The notes under the pieces were generated by a model that searched no databases, had not been told where the DNA came from, and was given only the letters and a program-made list of their open reading frames with translations. Shown here piece by piece: positions 22,801 through 33,950 of a stretch of 64,000 nt of DNA (positions are counted from its first letter, which is position 1; the number at the start of each line of letters is the position of its first letter). The stretch spans positions 62,863,433 to 62,927,432 of the forward strand of contig CM018695.1 of NCBI GenBank assembly GCA_009363875.1, given 5' to 3'. The position numbers and the translations under genes were made by a program. Source of the stretch: Mikania micrantha (lineage: Eukaryota; Streptophyta; Magnoliopsida; Asterales; Asteraceae).

Positions 22801-23399
22801 TTGCTTCATCTTCCTCCTTTTTTGATCCAAATCTGTTACAGGTTAGTTTCGATAGTTTCCTAGTTGTGTATAAGTGTTTATCTAAGTGTTTTCTAAGTGT
22901 TATATCGGTTAAACAACAATAACTCAAAGGATTCGTGATTTACATGAAAACCGAAATAAAAACTAAGGTTTACCTCAAAATTAGTGGATAAAAGCTTGAA
23001 TATCTTGTATTTTTGTGATCTATGTGATGAGGTGAACGTTTTGACTCCAACAATGCTTGAATCCGATGAGAATCCGCCAAGAAATCCTAGAGAGAAGTTG
23101 GAGGTTTCTAGAGAGAGAGGGAGACGAGATTGGGGAGAGAGAGAGAGAGAGAGAGGTTGGTGGTGATGTTTATGGCATTTAATGCCATATTAAAGGCTTC
23201 ACATTACCCGGTTCGTTCGGTCTCGTTTGGTTTCGCGTAAAATATCGTTTCTCGTGTTTTTCGTCACGAAACGACATGGTTTATAGTTTAGGATTTATAA
23301 GTTATTATAAGTTGTTATTCCTAGTAAATTAACTCATATCTTTTATTTATTTTCAAAATATTAATTTACTGTTTAAATTGAATCGTACGGTTTTCGCGC

Positions 23400-25461
23400 G
23401 CGGCAGTGGATATCGATTCTTAATTGTGAGTTTGTTCAATTCGCGGTTTTCGATGCACATTCGGAATGACCCGTCCTTTTTCTTGACAAAAAAGACCGGT
23501 GCACCCCATGGTGAATGGCTCGGGCGAATAAATCCTTTATCAGTAAGTTCTTGCAGCTGACTCGCCAATTCTTGCAACTCCGAAGGCGCAAGTCTGTAGG
23601 GAGCTTTGGCGACTGGGTTCGCACCAGGTACTAAGTCGATTCGGAACTCAACTTGACGTTCTGGTGGAAGACCCGGCAAATCGTCTGGAAAGACTTCTGG
23701 AAAATCTCGTATCACTAGAACATCTTTTATTTTCTTTCCTTTCTCTTTCTTCTCCACTATATGAGCTAAAAATGCTATACATTTCTTCCTAAGGTACTTG
23801 TGTGCTTTAGTGCAAGACATTAGCTTAAGACCTTTACTAGCAGTTTCTCCAAATATTCTCAAAGTTTCACCCGAAGGTAACGGAATACGAATATACTTTT
23901 CATGACATACAATCTCCGCTTTGTGAGTGGCTAACCAATCCATGCCTATGATAACATCAAAGCTACCAAGATGCATAGGTATAAGATCAATTGGGAAAAC
24001 GTGATCATTTAAGTTCACCGTACATCCAACGATAATAGTGTCAATATCAATAGTGTTTCCGTCAGCCACTTCCACATTGAACGGTTTATCTAAATATGTA
24101 CGTGTTCTACTAAGCAAGCATTCAAAATCATATGAAACGAAACTCCTATCGGCACCAGAATCAAATAAGACAGATGCGTAAGAGTTGTTGATCAGAAATG
24201 TACCGTTGACGACGTCCTGGTTGGCTTGAGCAGCTGGAGCATTCAATTGAAAAGCCCGACCTCTTGCCACCCTTTGGTTATTCCCGGTCAACTTTGGGCA
24301 TTGATTCCTGAAGTGACCCACTTCACCACACTTATAACAGGCTCTTGCCTGTGCCTGAGGTACCTGGCGAACGGGTGCAGCTGGTATAGGTTGTGCATGA
24401 GGAGCTGGCAGTGCAAGCGGTGCATGTTGCAACCTTTGTGCTTGCGGTGCACTCCGACAAACATTAGCAAAGTGACCAAACTTTCCACAGTTGTTGCAGA
24501 CGCGACATGGCAGATTTGGTGCGTGATGATAACGGCAGGTGTTACACTGAGGAGTGTTCCCAGTGAAATTCCTGGCAGTTGAATTGTTTGATGATTGCTG
24601 CGCAGACTTAGCAGCAGGAGCAGTGACCATGAAGTTTCTGGTCTTTCTCTTCTTGTTGCTGCTTTTGGATGAACTAGCAGCTTCAGACTTCACTTCAACA
24701 TTAACTTCCTTTGCAGTAGTCTTGGTGTCAGTCTTCTTGTATCCTTTCCTAGTGAGTGTTCCATTCCTCACATGATTGTCAGTAAGAGTTGCAGATAATC
24801 GGATCACAGCCTCCAGTGTTTTGGGATTGCTCTTGTAGACTGTATCCTGAATTTGTACCGGCAGTCCACTGATATACTTCTCAATTGCTCTCTCCAAAGG
24901 TGTCACCAGATGAGGTACTAGTAAGCTATACTCATGAAACTGAGTATTATAGATGACGTTCTCGCCACTATCTAGTTTGAGTTCCCAGAACTCAGTCTCC
25001 AGTTTCCTCATCTCGCTTCTAGGACAGAATTCAGTGGTCATCAGAGTCTTGACCTCTGTCCATGTCAGTGCTAAGGCAGCATCCACTCCCCTAGTTCGCT
25101 TTTCCCCATTCCACCAAGTTAGTGCTCTCTTTTGGAAAACACTGGTGGCATAGCGAACTTTCAGATTCTCAGGACATTCGCTGTTGATGAAGGTATTCTC
25201 CATACTCTCGAACCACTGCAGCAGACCAGTGGCTGATTCAGCTCCCGTAAATTTCAGGGGATTGCAGGAATTGAAGTGTTTGAATGTGCAAGTTGTCTGG
25301 TTTGCACCACCTCGGTTCTGGTTAGCATTCTGGTTAGCCTGAGTCAGTTGGCTCACCAATCCAGAGATAAGTGTGGCTAACTCTTGTATGCCGGAGTTGG
25401 CATTACCGTTGTTAGCTTCCCCATTGTTCGAGTCATCTTCGTTGTGACGGCGATGCGGCAT
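23400..25461 (-). pseudogene. Element F gag-protease with truncated RT (gypsy)
   Basis: Open for about 690 codons from the start at 25461 (MPHRRHNEDDSNNG). Gag core with ALTWWNGEKRTRG near residue 112 and FCPRSEMRKLETEFWELK. Fingers: CNTCRYHHAPNLPC, then CNNCGKFGHFANVC near residue 317 and CYKCGEVGHFRNQC near 373. Protease with an intact DSGADRSF near residue 434 and VIIGMDWLATHKAEIVCHEKYIRIPLP. RT begins FIRPSHSPWGAPVFFVKKKDGSFRMCI near residue 640 and stops after KNRYPLPR at 23400, where segment E begins. Gag and protease look able to fold. RT lacks its catalytic core, and RNase H and integrase are gone. Confidence 0.9.
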
Positions 25462-25719
25462 GTTTCTGAAGGAATTAGAAACATGTTACTATCGTTTACA
25501 ACGTAAGTTATACAAACAATGGTCAAATGAGTTCATTTAAACAGTTAGGATTACATATAGGAACTATATTTATTCCCTATCTGTTATTAAACTCACAGTG
25601 TCTACAAATTTTCCTAATATTGTTCTAAGTGTCCTAGTTGGTCATAACTAGTGTTAGCTAACTATTCCTAAGTCCTATACATTCCTCACCCCTATACTAA
25701 CACTGACAACCTCCCAATA

Positions 25720-25800
25720 CAATGCAACAAGCTTATATATAGGGCATATGCAGAGGTAGATCGCAATCTCCCCTACACCGTCCCACCACCGTTCCATTGC
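25720..25800 (-). promoter_or_regulatory. TATATATA hairpin module, copy 5
   Basis: Arms CAATGCAAC (25720-25728) and GTTCCATTG (25791-25799) pair at eight of nine positions. The inner stem AGAT-CGCA-ATCT (25758-25769) differs from CAGT-CGCA-ACTG of copies 6-8 by paired changes while the CGCA loop stays. Confidence 0.65.
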
Positions 25801-26448
25801 ACCACGATTATGCCCTTGTTAGCATTTAGGGTGTGTCATGTATTTCACCATAAATCTCACTTCACGAACCTTATCCTTAATAGGATAATTTTGAGTGAAG
25901 TGATCTCTAGTTCCCTTGGGCAATTAGATTCACCTAATGTCTAAGTTCACCTGACATGTAGGTTTACCTATTTCTAAGTTCACCTGACATTAAGGTTCCC
26001 CTAATTGTCTAAGTTCACTAAAATCCATGTCAATCACAATGTCAATAATCATTAATAAGGGTTCATATCATCACAAAGTGCTCTTATTGTCACTAAGTGT
26101 TCATATCTTCCCTATAGTTTAATCTCATCAAGTGTCCATACCATCATTAAGTGTTAGTATCATCACTATGCGTTTATATTATCATCAAGTGTCTATATCC
26201 TCACCCAAGTCCATATCACATCACTAATCGTTCATATCGTTCATTAATCCTATGCACCATGCGTGTCCAATCTGTGTGTTTAATAAGTGAGTTTATAAAT
26301 CTTTATCAAGTATGATCATCCATGAGTCAATCCCAGTCAATCCATCAAACATAACATCAACATCTACATCTCATCAATCTCAACTTCACAACAACTCCTA
26401 ATAATATCCTAGTAATATCCTAAGTTCCTGACACTGACAGACTCCTAA

Positions 26449-26533
26449 TATACTACAAATGGTATATATATAGGGCATATGTAAGGGTCAGTCGCAACTG
26501 CCCTAGCCAACATCCCACCACCTTTGTAGTATA
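26449..26533 (-). promoter_or_regulatory. TATATATA hairpin module, copy 6
   Basis: Arms TATACTACAAA (26449-26459) and TTTGTAGTATA (26523-26533), 11 bp perfect. Inner stem 26485-26503: GGG-(T)-CAGT, loop CGCA, ACTG-CCC. Also ATGT/ACAT and GGG/CCC pairing between the two. This is the clearest copy. Confidence 0.7.
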
Positions 26534-26675
26534 CCACGAGTGTGTCCTTTTCTGGTATTTACTGAATAAACAGATAATTCCTAAAGCAAGCAATTTCTTA
26601 AGCAATCATTTTCCTAAGCAAATAATTTCCCAAACGGGTAGTTCCCACATTCTTCAATACTGACATCCACCTAAT

Positions 26676-26758
26676 GTACCGTAAATGGTATATATATAGG
26701 GCATATGTAAGGGTCAGTCGCAACTGCCCTAGCCAACATCCCACCACCTTTACGATAC
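26676..26758 (-). promoter_or_regulatory. TATATATA hairpin module, copy 7
   Basis: Arms GTACCGTAAA (26676-26685) and TTTACGATAC (26749-26758), nine of ten paired. The odd pair becomes a U-G wobble in RNA of the element's sense strand. The core is identical to copy 6. Confidence 0.7.
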
Positions 26759-28690
26759 ACCACGTGCATGTCCTTATCGAATCATTAGGGCACAAGTAGA
26801 ACAAGTAAGCAGTATTTATAATTCAGTTGTATAACAGGAGTTCAAATAACATGTAATAAACACATAAGCATGAAATCCTGAATATACTAACTAGTGTATG
26901 AATTTATTCATACTAGGGTATCCTACGGTTATAGACTAGGTCAACCATTTCTAGTAACCTAATTCCCTATAACCCAGGCTCTGATACCAATCTGTAACAC
27001 CCCGACTGGCGGCGGAATCGTCGGGATGCCACGAGGGATGTGTAGATTGTTCAAAAGCTCGTGGGCATCTAAATCAAATCATCATATATCATTTAATCAA
27101 CCAAATTAATTACACAAAAATCATGTTCATCATGAATCAAGTACATCAATTACACAAAAGAATTAGTTAAACTAACTAAACTCTAATCGCCAGAAATTTA
27201 GTTAATTAACTAAGTCCAAGATCCTATATGATGATGTCCAAAATAGAAGAGATCCTCTCTTCATTCCTACTTGTCTCCATCACCTGAAACATGTAAGAAA
27301 TCAAGTGTCAACTACAAAGGTAGTTGGTGAGTAATCATAAGTTTTTATAATTAAAAATGTTTTAGTAAAAATGAGTTTAAAGGTTTATAATTAAAATGGT
27401 TTTATAAAATGCTGTGTTTAAAACGAGTATAAAACTTATGATCTTCTTGAGAAAATCCATATGAATACCTGTATGAGATAATCCAACCACATCCACCAAT
27501 TCAATAACCAATCACGTACACAATCACATAATCATATAATCAATCAGTCATAATCAATCTCAAATAATCATAATCAAACATAGATAATCAATCCACAAAC
27601 AAATCAACCATTCACATCATTTATATTCTCCAATAATGTTCGTGACTATACATGATCATTTTGTAATTAACATAAGTTAAATACATTATTCATGGAGTGG
27701 TCGCTAACCACATGACAATACATGAAGTCAAAGCAATTAACCGAAGTCAAAAGCAATACTTCAAGGATGTGGAAATCCTCCACGTGACAATACACGATGT
27801 CAAAGCAATTAACCGAAGTTAAGAGCGATGATTCTCGAGGTTTGTGACAATACTTGTAATCTTTGTTATTGACCTAGGTCAATAACAATGTTTACATGGA
27901 TATAAAATAATAAGAGATAATCCAATAATAATGATAATTTCAAATGTGAATATCATATTGATAAACAGGTATTAACCTTGTGTTATCAAAATAATATTTC
28001 ATTTGGTATACATGTTTCACCTCCGAGTTTTAAAACCGAAAACAGTTTAAAGAAAGGGAGGTTATGAGAACTCACCTGAAGTCCTTAGTTTATGTATTCT
28101 GTATTATGCGCGCTCGCGTAGATAAACTCAAGGTTAACTCAACTATCTGAAATTAAATGTATGCCCGTACTCATGAGTATACTTGTTTCATCTCGATCGA
28201 TTATTCACAAGTGTTTCTCTTTTAGTTAAATCATTAATGTTTTCTTAACTTAGCTTACTTAACCTAAGTTAAGCGATCTTTTAAATCCTTTATAAGTGTG
28301 TATCATCATTTCATAGTTTGGTCTTGTTAGTTTCTAACTATGTTATCATGATCCACTTGTTATAAAATCATAGGTATCCATTTGCATGCATGTCACTATG
28401 TTGACCACCTTAATTATATTCATAACACTGTGATTAAGGTTTAATAAAATCCATATTTAAGTTGATTATAACACAAGTTCAACATACATATAAGTCCTTA
28501 TTTTCTTAACACTCAAGTTAAACGAGAAAGGTGATAACCATTTAAGTGTTCATGCATGCATGGATACATCCTCATCAATATATATGTATTTATACGTATA
28601 ATCATGACCTCACTTACCCTCATCCCCTAGTTAGAACAAAATGAGGTTCTTATTTTCATGAGGGCAGCGAACCTATCTAGGGTTCCCATA

Positions 28691-29011
28691 GGTTCGACTG
28701 AATCATGGTGTAAGGTTCGGCCCAATGAAATGAAAGGTTCGGCCAATAGAAGCAGCAGGGTTCGGCCCTAACAGGTTCGGCCAGTTAACCCTTGTCCACA
28801 TAGGTTCGTGTAGGGTTCGTGGCCTCCATGTGAGGGGGTAGGTTCGTTGATGAGCAGGGATCGGCAGAACCAGAAGGGTTCGTTGCTTCAGAATGGTTCG
28901 GCCCATCCTTTGCCCCGCCAAGAAGGTTCGTGACGCAACAAAGATTCCAGGTTCGTCCCTAACTAGTTCGGCTAGGGTTCGGCTGAGGCCTTTACTGAAC
29001 AAGAGGGTTCG
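28691..29011. repeat. GGTTCG cluster in F LTR
   Basis: Fourteen exact GGTTCG words in 321 bp with irregular spacing, often GGTTCGGCC or GGTTCGT. The longer open frames here read these words and look fortuitous. Confidence 0.88.
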
Positions 29012-30156
29012 GCCGCCCCCTTGCTGTCACGAACCTGGCTGCATCATCATCTTCTTCGACCTGCACTCGTTACAGACCCTATGCACACTTGTTTCTAGCT
29101 TATATGGTCTCGTTTGTGTGTTTAAAACTTAGCAACCTCGACTCTCAAACAACAATCAAATAACGACCCTTTTTAGAGTGAGAAACCGTAGATAAGATGC
29201 AAGATTTACCTCAAATCGTGGCTCGGAAGTAGGGTTTCTTCGTATCCTCTTGTAGCTCTCGTTCACGCGGTCGTTTAGAGCCAAAGATCACCCGATTTCG
29301 TGGAGTAATGGTCAAGAAAATCTAGTGAGAAGGTAGAGAAGAGATATGTGTGTGTTTTAGAGAGAGAATGGGGGTTGTGGAAATGAAGAAGAAAGAGGAG
29401 GGTCTCTTCTATTATATCGCGTATTATACCCTCGTGCTCGGTCTCGTTTTATCGCGATATCATACATTAAATGTTCGGTTTTTACGCGTGACACATATTT
29501 AAATATTAAGCGTTTAAATATTAGGGTTTCATTAATTAAATTTATTTTAAATAATCATGGTCTCGTAAAAGATCTCGTTTAATACTTGTGAACTGTAACA
29601 ACATGCTCAGTTTTCTAACGTAATATATTTAAAACAATAACTTATTTTAAATCAATTGGTTTTGCTTAAATAAAATAAGTTTAAATAATTTGCTTCGTAA
29701 ATCGTTTTCGTTTCATTAATGTGAAATAATTATTTAATAATTTAAATTATTCCGATTTAATTTAAGTTGTGATTCCTAATAAATATTTTTAGTTTTAATT
29801 TATTAAATTAATATCGTTTGATATTATTCAATTATCTCGTCGAAACGCGTCACTCGCGTACGTATTTGTAAAGATCGTCACCTTTGCGAATCCGACGCTC
29901 GTATCGTATTTCGATTTGATTTACAGGTTGCGGAATATTGTTTCAGAATATTATCCTTAATAATTATATTCGTATGAATCGTCACCCACGCGAATACATT
30001 ATTAAGTTAATGTCTCTGAATCAATACTCGCGTTTAATTATTGTTCGTAACCTCACATTGCGCAAATTAATTCCTATTATTTAAGAACTTTAATTATTAT
30101 CATTTTCTCAAACCAACACCCACTAAACTCTAGTCACTGACACATCCATGATAGAC

Positions 30157-30231
30157 CGAAATATGCATATATATAGGGCATATGTAAGGGTCAGTCGCAA
30201 CTGCCCTAGCCACCGTCCCACCGCTATTTCG
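30157..30231 (-). promoter_or_regulatory. TATATATA hairpin module, copy 8
   Basis: Arms CGAAATA (30157-30163) and TATTTCG (30225-30231), 7 bp perfect. The core and CGCA hairpin match copies 6 and 7. Here it sits near the sense start of the LTR, where a promoter would be expected. Confidence 0.65.
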
Positions 30232-30567
30232 ATAAACCATGTCCATGGGTCCTTGGCTATGTTTAGTAACCAGACTCAACCAAAATCCCAATCTCATCCC
30301 AAATCCATTCTAATCCAATAATCCTTCATCATAAGTAACAAGTAACTGCGATAAACACTACGGGTCTGTTTGATTGTATAACAACTAAACTTCCCGTGGT
30401 TTACGCGTATAATAAATGTGTTTTAACATGCATACCAGTATAGTGATAATATCAGTAATGAAGATCAATAATTTCATAATCATTAATAATTAAAAATCTT
30501 CGGTCGTAACAGTACATTCGTACGGATGTACGGACGTACGGACAACCGAAAGTACAGTGATGTTACA

Positions 30568-31042
30568 CTCATGCTCGTCAAAAGAGTTATGCCGATAATC
30601 GTTGTAGACCTCTAGAATTCCAAATAGGTGACCGAGTAATGTTGAAAGTATCACCTTGGAAGGGCATTTTCAGATTTGGGAAGCGAGGTAAACTCTCACC
30701 AAGATTTGTATAACCATTCAAAATTCTTGAACGAATTGAATCAGTAGCCTACAAATTTGAGTTACCTCCTGAACTCAGTAACATTCATGACATTTTTCAT
30801 GTATCAAATATGAAGAAATACTTAACTGACGAATCATTGATTGTACCTCTTGAAGAAGTTCAGATTGATGAAAAACTTCAGTTTAGTGAAGAACCAGTAG
30901 AGGTGATGGATCGAGAAGTGAAAGTGTTGAAACGCAGTAGCATACCAATTGTTAAAGTTCGATGGAACTCACAACGTGGACCTGAATATACATGGGAACG
31001 TGAAGATCGAATGAAAGAAAAGTATCCTTACTTGTTCTCATA
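30568..31042 (+). pseudogene. Element B integrase C-terminus with chromodomain-like end
   Basis: Plus-strand integrase tail: ARQKSYADNR, PLEFQIGDRVMLKVSPWKG, the GPY/F region (KLSPRFV-stop-PFKILERI, where TAA near 30712 replaces the Gly), LPPELSNIHDIFHVSNMKKYL, and a chromodomain-like end IVKVRWNSQRGPEYTWEREDRMKEKYPYLFS with stop at 31042. It belongs to the same family as the B RT at 19494-20006. The part between (RT core, RNase H, most of integrase) is missing and E/F lies in its place. Confidence 0.88.
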
Positions 31043-31304
31043 AACAATTGTCATCATGTAAGTCTTCACTAAATTTTGGGACGAAAATTTTCTAATAGGA
31101 GAATTATGTCATCAATGACGAGAGCACATTTATTCGTGCGTGAAATCCACGTTGATTTAGCAATTATAATTATTACAGGTTGATAGTATGCAAGAAATGG
31201 TAAACATAGGCGAAAACCGTGCACAAAACGGAGTTCCAGATTCTCCGGAATCACAAAACGAAGAAAAGTACAAAAATGTCAAAGTCAAAGGAGCCATGCG
31301 GTAC
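31043..31304 (+). repeat. Element B 3' untranslated region, polypurine tract and start of 3' LTR
   Basis: After the integrase stop comes AAATTTTGGGACGAAAATTT (31071-31090), the same hairpin that precedes the polypurine tract in D and G. Then a purine tract TAATAGGAGAATTA and a likely LTR start TGTCATCAATG at 31107. The LTR is cut at 31304 by the hAT element. The 8 bases TGCGGTAC (31297-31304) would be its target site. Confidence 0.6.
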
Positions 31305-33950
31305 TAGTGGTGCACAAAAAAACCGGTTGCCCTAACCGAACCGGTTTTTTGACCGGTTTTTGGTACCGGTTTGGGCCTATTCGAAAAACCGCTAGTTTTA
31401 AACCGGTTGGGAGATTTTGGAGAGAAACCAATTCATCACCGGTTAGAGCATTTAAAAAAATAGCCGTTATAGCCGTTGGAGACAAAATATAGCCGTTGAA
31501 ACCGGTTTAACCGGTTTTTAACCGGTTAACCGTTCGTGTGAAAAAAAACCGTTTTTGTTACCGTTTCTAGCCGTTTTAAACAATTTTTTGGACCATTTTG
31601 CCCCTAAACGTTAGTATAAATAGATGGGGATTGTTTTGGTTTGATCAGACAACATCTTACAGCATCTATTCTTCTTAAACGCTCTCAAACGATCCCTTAC
31701 TTCTCGATTCAATCTCTTCTTCTATTACGTTCGTAAATCTTAATTCAATCTCTATTCCATCCATGGCAACCTCACACAGTGCTCAAAGTTCTGTTGGTGT
31801 TGGTGAATCCACTTCAACCGAACCAACCGTTGTTAGAATAAAAACTACAACGAGGAACAAAGATCTATTTCAACATTTCGACTTATGCGAAATGTCAAAC
31901 GGTGTCTATAAGGCACGGTGCAAAGGTTGGTGTACTTTTCTTAAAGCGGAATCTAATTCGACTTTAAGAAGCCATTTGACGAAGCGTTGTGTTGTGGTCG
32001 AAAATAATCCGTCAAACGATCAAGCACAAATGTCTCAAGAGTGTGGGGTTTGGAATTTCGATCCCGACATGGTTCGTGAAATGATGGGGAACTTAGTAAT
32101 TCAAGAAAGTTTGCCTTTCAATCATTTTGACAACCGACGCTTGACGAGGATGATTCAAAAGGCGCTACAACCACAATATCATCAAGTAAGTCGAACTACT
32201 ATTAGACGTGATTGTTTGAAACGTTGGCGTCAAGCAAAACAAGAATTAAATTTGGGTTTTCAAAATTTAAAAACTGGTGTTAACTTAACAACGGATGTTT
32301 GGTCGGCACCTCACGGTTTGCCTGAATCGTACCTTTGCGTTACCACGCATTGGATTGATCCCAATTCATGGCAAATGATGAAACGTACGATTGCGTTCGA
32401 AATGTTTCGGTATCCTCACACGGGGGATAATTTGTTTTACATGTTAGATCGAATAATACAAACATTTCATTTACATGAGTAAATACTTTCAATAAGTTTT
32501 GATAATGCTTCAAATAATACGAATACGGTTCAAAAATTAAAACTTAAATATAAACCGATATGTAATGGTGCTTTTTTTCATACAAGATGCGTTGCCCACA
32601 TTATTAACTTGGTTGTGAGTGATGCTCTTGCGGTTCCTGAAATGAATATGTTAAAAGAAAAATTTAAACAAATGTTAAAGGATGTTTATATGAAAAGCCG
32701 TAGAAGATATATGGAATATCAAAAATTATGTGAGGATACGAACTCCCTCTTTTTAGGTCCGTCTTAGGACGTACCAACAAGATGGAATTCGACTTGGCGT
32801 ATGTTTAACAACGCCTTACGACAAAGGTAAACCTTGGAAGTATTTCATAACAATTTAGTGCGAGAACGTAAGGCTAAATCCTTTAATAGCCTATGTTGGG
32901 ACGCCATAGGAGAATTCACTAGTTTATTTGGAGCTTTTAAAAATGCAACAACAATTTTATCGGGAGTTTATTATCTCACGTCTTGTTTGGTTCTTCAACA
33001 ATTATTTATAATGACAAGAAAAATTAATGATTTTCCATCGATGGGTGAGAATAATGAGATATATAGGGGAATGTTACTTCCAATGAAAGTAAAACTATTG
33101 AAATACTTTCAAGAAATGCCGACCGTATTTACTTGTGCGACGGGATTAAAGTCATGTTTCAATGGTGCCGGCGTTGAAATATTAATTGATGAAATTGTTG
33201 GTACTTTTGGGTTTGGATGACCCAAACTTTGCAACAAACACTAAAAATAACTTTAACATCTTTTTTCAAAATATGTTTGATCATTATTTACAAAAGTATG
33301 GTGAAACATCTAACATACAACAAACAATGTATGCGGCTTCTAGTTTGAGTAGAAGCCAAGATGTTAACTTTGATTTGTTTAACACTTTAAGACAAGATGT
33401 AACTAAACGGGCCCGAGATACTAGCGCAAGTAGCGAACTTGGAAGGTACCTAGGGACAGATTGGATTTCCGGTCTTACTCTGGAAGAATTTGAAAACTTT
33501 GATATTTTGGCCTGGTGGAAGGAAAAGGAATCTCAATTTCCGATTATATCTGCCATGGCCCGTGATTTACTAAGCGTCCAAGCTTCTACGGTAGCTTCAG
33601 AGTCTGATTTTTTCTTAGTGGCAGGGTTTTATCGATACGAAGGACGAGGCTTACTCCTGCATCATTGGATATGCGTATTTGCTTGAAAGACCATTTGGAC
33701 GCAATGGAACGTGTACAAAACCACACACTACTTGAAGGCGAGCTTGAGATAGAAGAAACAATACACGAGGTTGAAGTTGAGGAAGGAATGACTTTCCCAC
33801 TTTCCGACGAAGAACAAGCAATGGATGAATGGATGCTGTTAAATAGCCCAGAACTACAATCCGAAGACAAATTTCGATTTTCGATTTTGTATTTATTTTT
33901 TTACTTAAAATCTTGTGTAATTAATCTATTTTAATGAAATATTGTTATTT
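31305..33950 (+). mobile_element. hAT DNA transposon, degenerate
   Basis: The left end TAGTGGTGCACAAAAAAACC resembles plant hAT inverted-repeat ends. From 31318 to about 31530 it is packed with AACCGGTT/CCGGTTT words in both orientations, the usual subterminal transposase-binding pattern. A transposase pseudogene follows. I could not find the matching right end or a second TGCGGTAC. The right border given is only the end of the coding region plus a short tail. Confidence 0.75.
31763..33880 (+). pseudogene. hAT transposase
   Basis: Start at 31763 (MATSHSAQSS). A BED-type zinc finger lies at about residues 35-75 (ARCKGWCTFLKAESNSTLRSHLTKRC). Its Cys spacing is unusual, CKGWC where CxxC is normal. 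The RNase H-like core follows with LTTDVWSAPHG and VTTHWIDPNSW, then SFDNASNN and HTRCVAHIINLVV. The dimerisation domain near the C-terminus reads FDILAWWKEKESQFPIISAMARDLLSVQASTVASES. Breaks: stop near 32480, TAG near 32767, stop near 32829, and frameshifts near 33220 and 33610. The acidic tail ends near 33880. It cannot be active but keeps most family landmarks. Confidence 0.9.

Larger units (their letters stand above)
20007..23399 (-). mobile_element. Segment E: LTR-like sequence of the A family, inverted
   Basis: Begins on the plus strand with TCACACCCCGAG, the complement of a GGGGTGTGA LTR end, and matches the A LTR (1500-1690) in reverse. Terminal TG bases are missing at both ends, so it is truncated. 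It holds two TATATATA hairpin modules in a 224-bp tandem duplication (20395-20842), the CACCAACC...TTCTCAGG motif (20316-20358), a GGTTCG cluster (22559-22800) and a GA-rich run (23090-23155). On the right it abuts the broken RT of F. Its sequence differs greatly from F's own LTR, so it is not simply F's 3' LTR. No gene is seen. Confidence 0.65.
25462..26992 (-). promoter_or_regulatory. Element F leader with three hairpin modules and primer site
   Basis: About 1.5 kb between LTR and gag with no coding ORF. It holds three TATATATA modules (25720, 26449 and 26676). The last two lie in a tandem duplication of about 226 bp. The tRNA-Met primer site is present as CTCTGATACCA on the plus strand at 26979-26989, three bases from the LTR. 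A leader with repeated TATA-bearing structures is unusual. Confidence 0.7.
26993..30567 (-). repeat. Element F 5' LTR
   Basis: 3575-bp LTR: sense start TGTAACATCAC (plus-strand end TGTTACA at 30567), sense end GGGGTGTTACA (plus-strand TGTAACACCCC at 26993). About 290 bp before the sense end it has the stem CAACTAC/GTAGTTG (27309-27315 and 27320-27326) followed in sense by CATGTTTCAGG. It also holds a GGTTCG cluster at 28691-29011, hairpin module copy 8 at 30157-30231, and a run of GTACGGA words at about 30517-30543 beside its sense start. The right flank is integrase of element B. There is no matching 3' LTR, so no LTR dating is possible. Confidence 0.85.

Noticed and set aside
22540..22863. 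Open frames of about 67-106 codons in the GGTTCG cluster
   Set aside because: They read a short-word cluster on both strands. The coding look comes from the repeat.
23090..23160. GA-rich run as a polypurine tract
   Set aside because: It is not next to an LTR start and has GAGAGA microsatellite character.
781..30231. The hairpin module as an ordinary MITE, or as a hammerhead or twister ribozyme
   Set aside because: MITE ends are conserved in sequence, whereas here arms differ but pair. I could not find the hammerhead CTGATGA/GAAA core or the twister core on either strand.
20007..30567. E and F LTRs as the two LTRs of one element
   Set aside because: Terminal and internal sequences differ far more than in the other LTR pairs here. 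They share layout and motifs only.
31318..31530. CRISPR-like array of AACCGGTT words
   Set aside because: Words are short, irregular, in both orientations and next to a hAT transposase. They are subterminal repeats of a plant DNA transposon.
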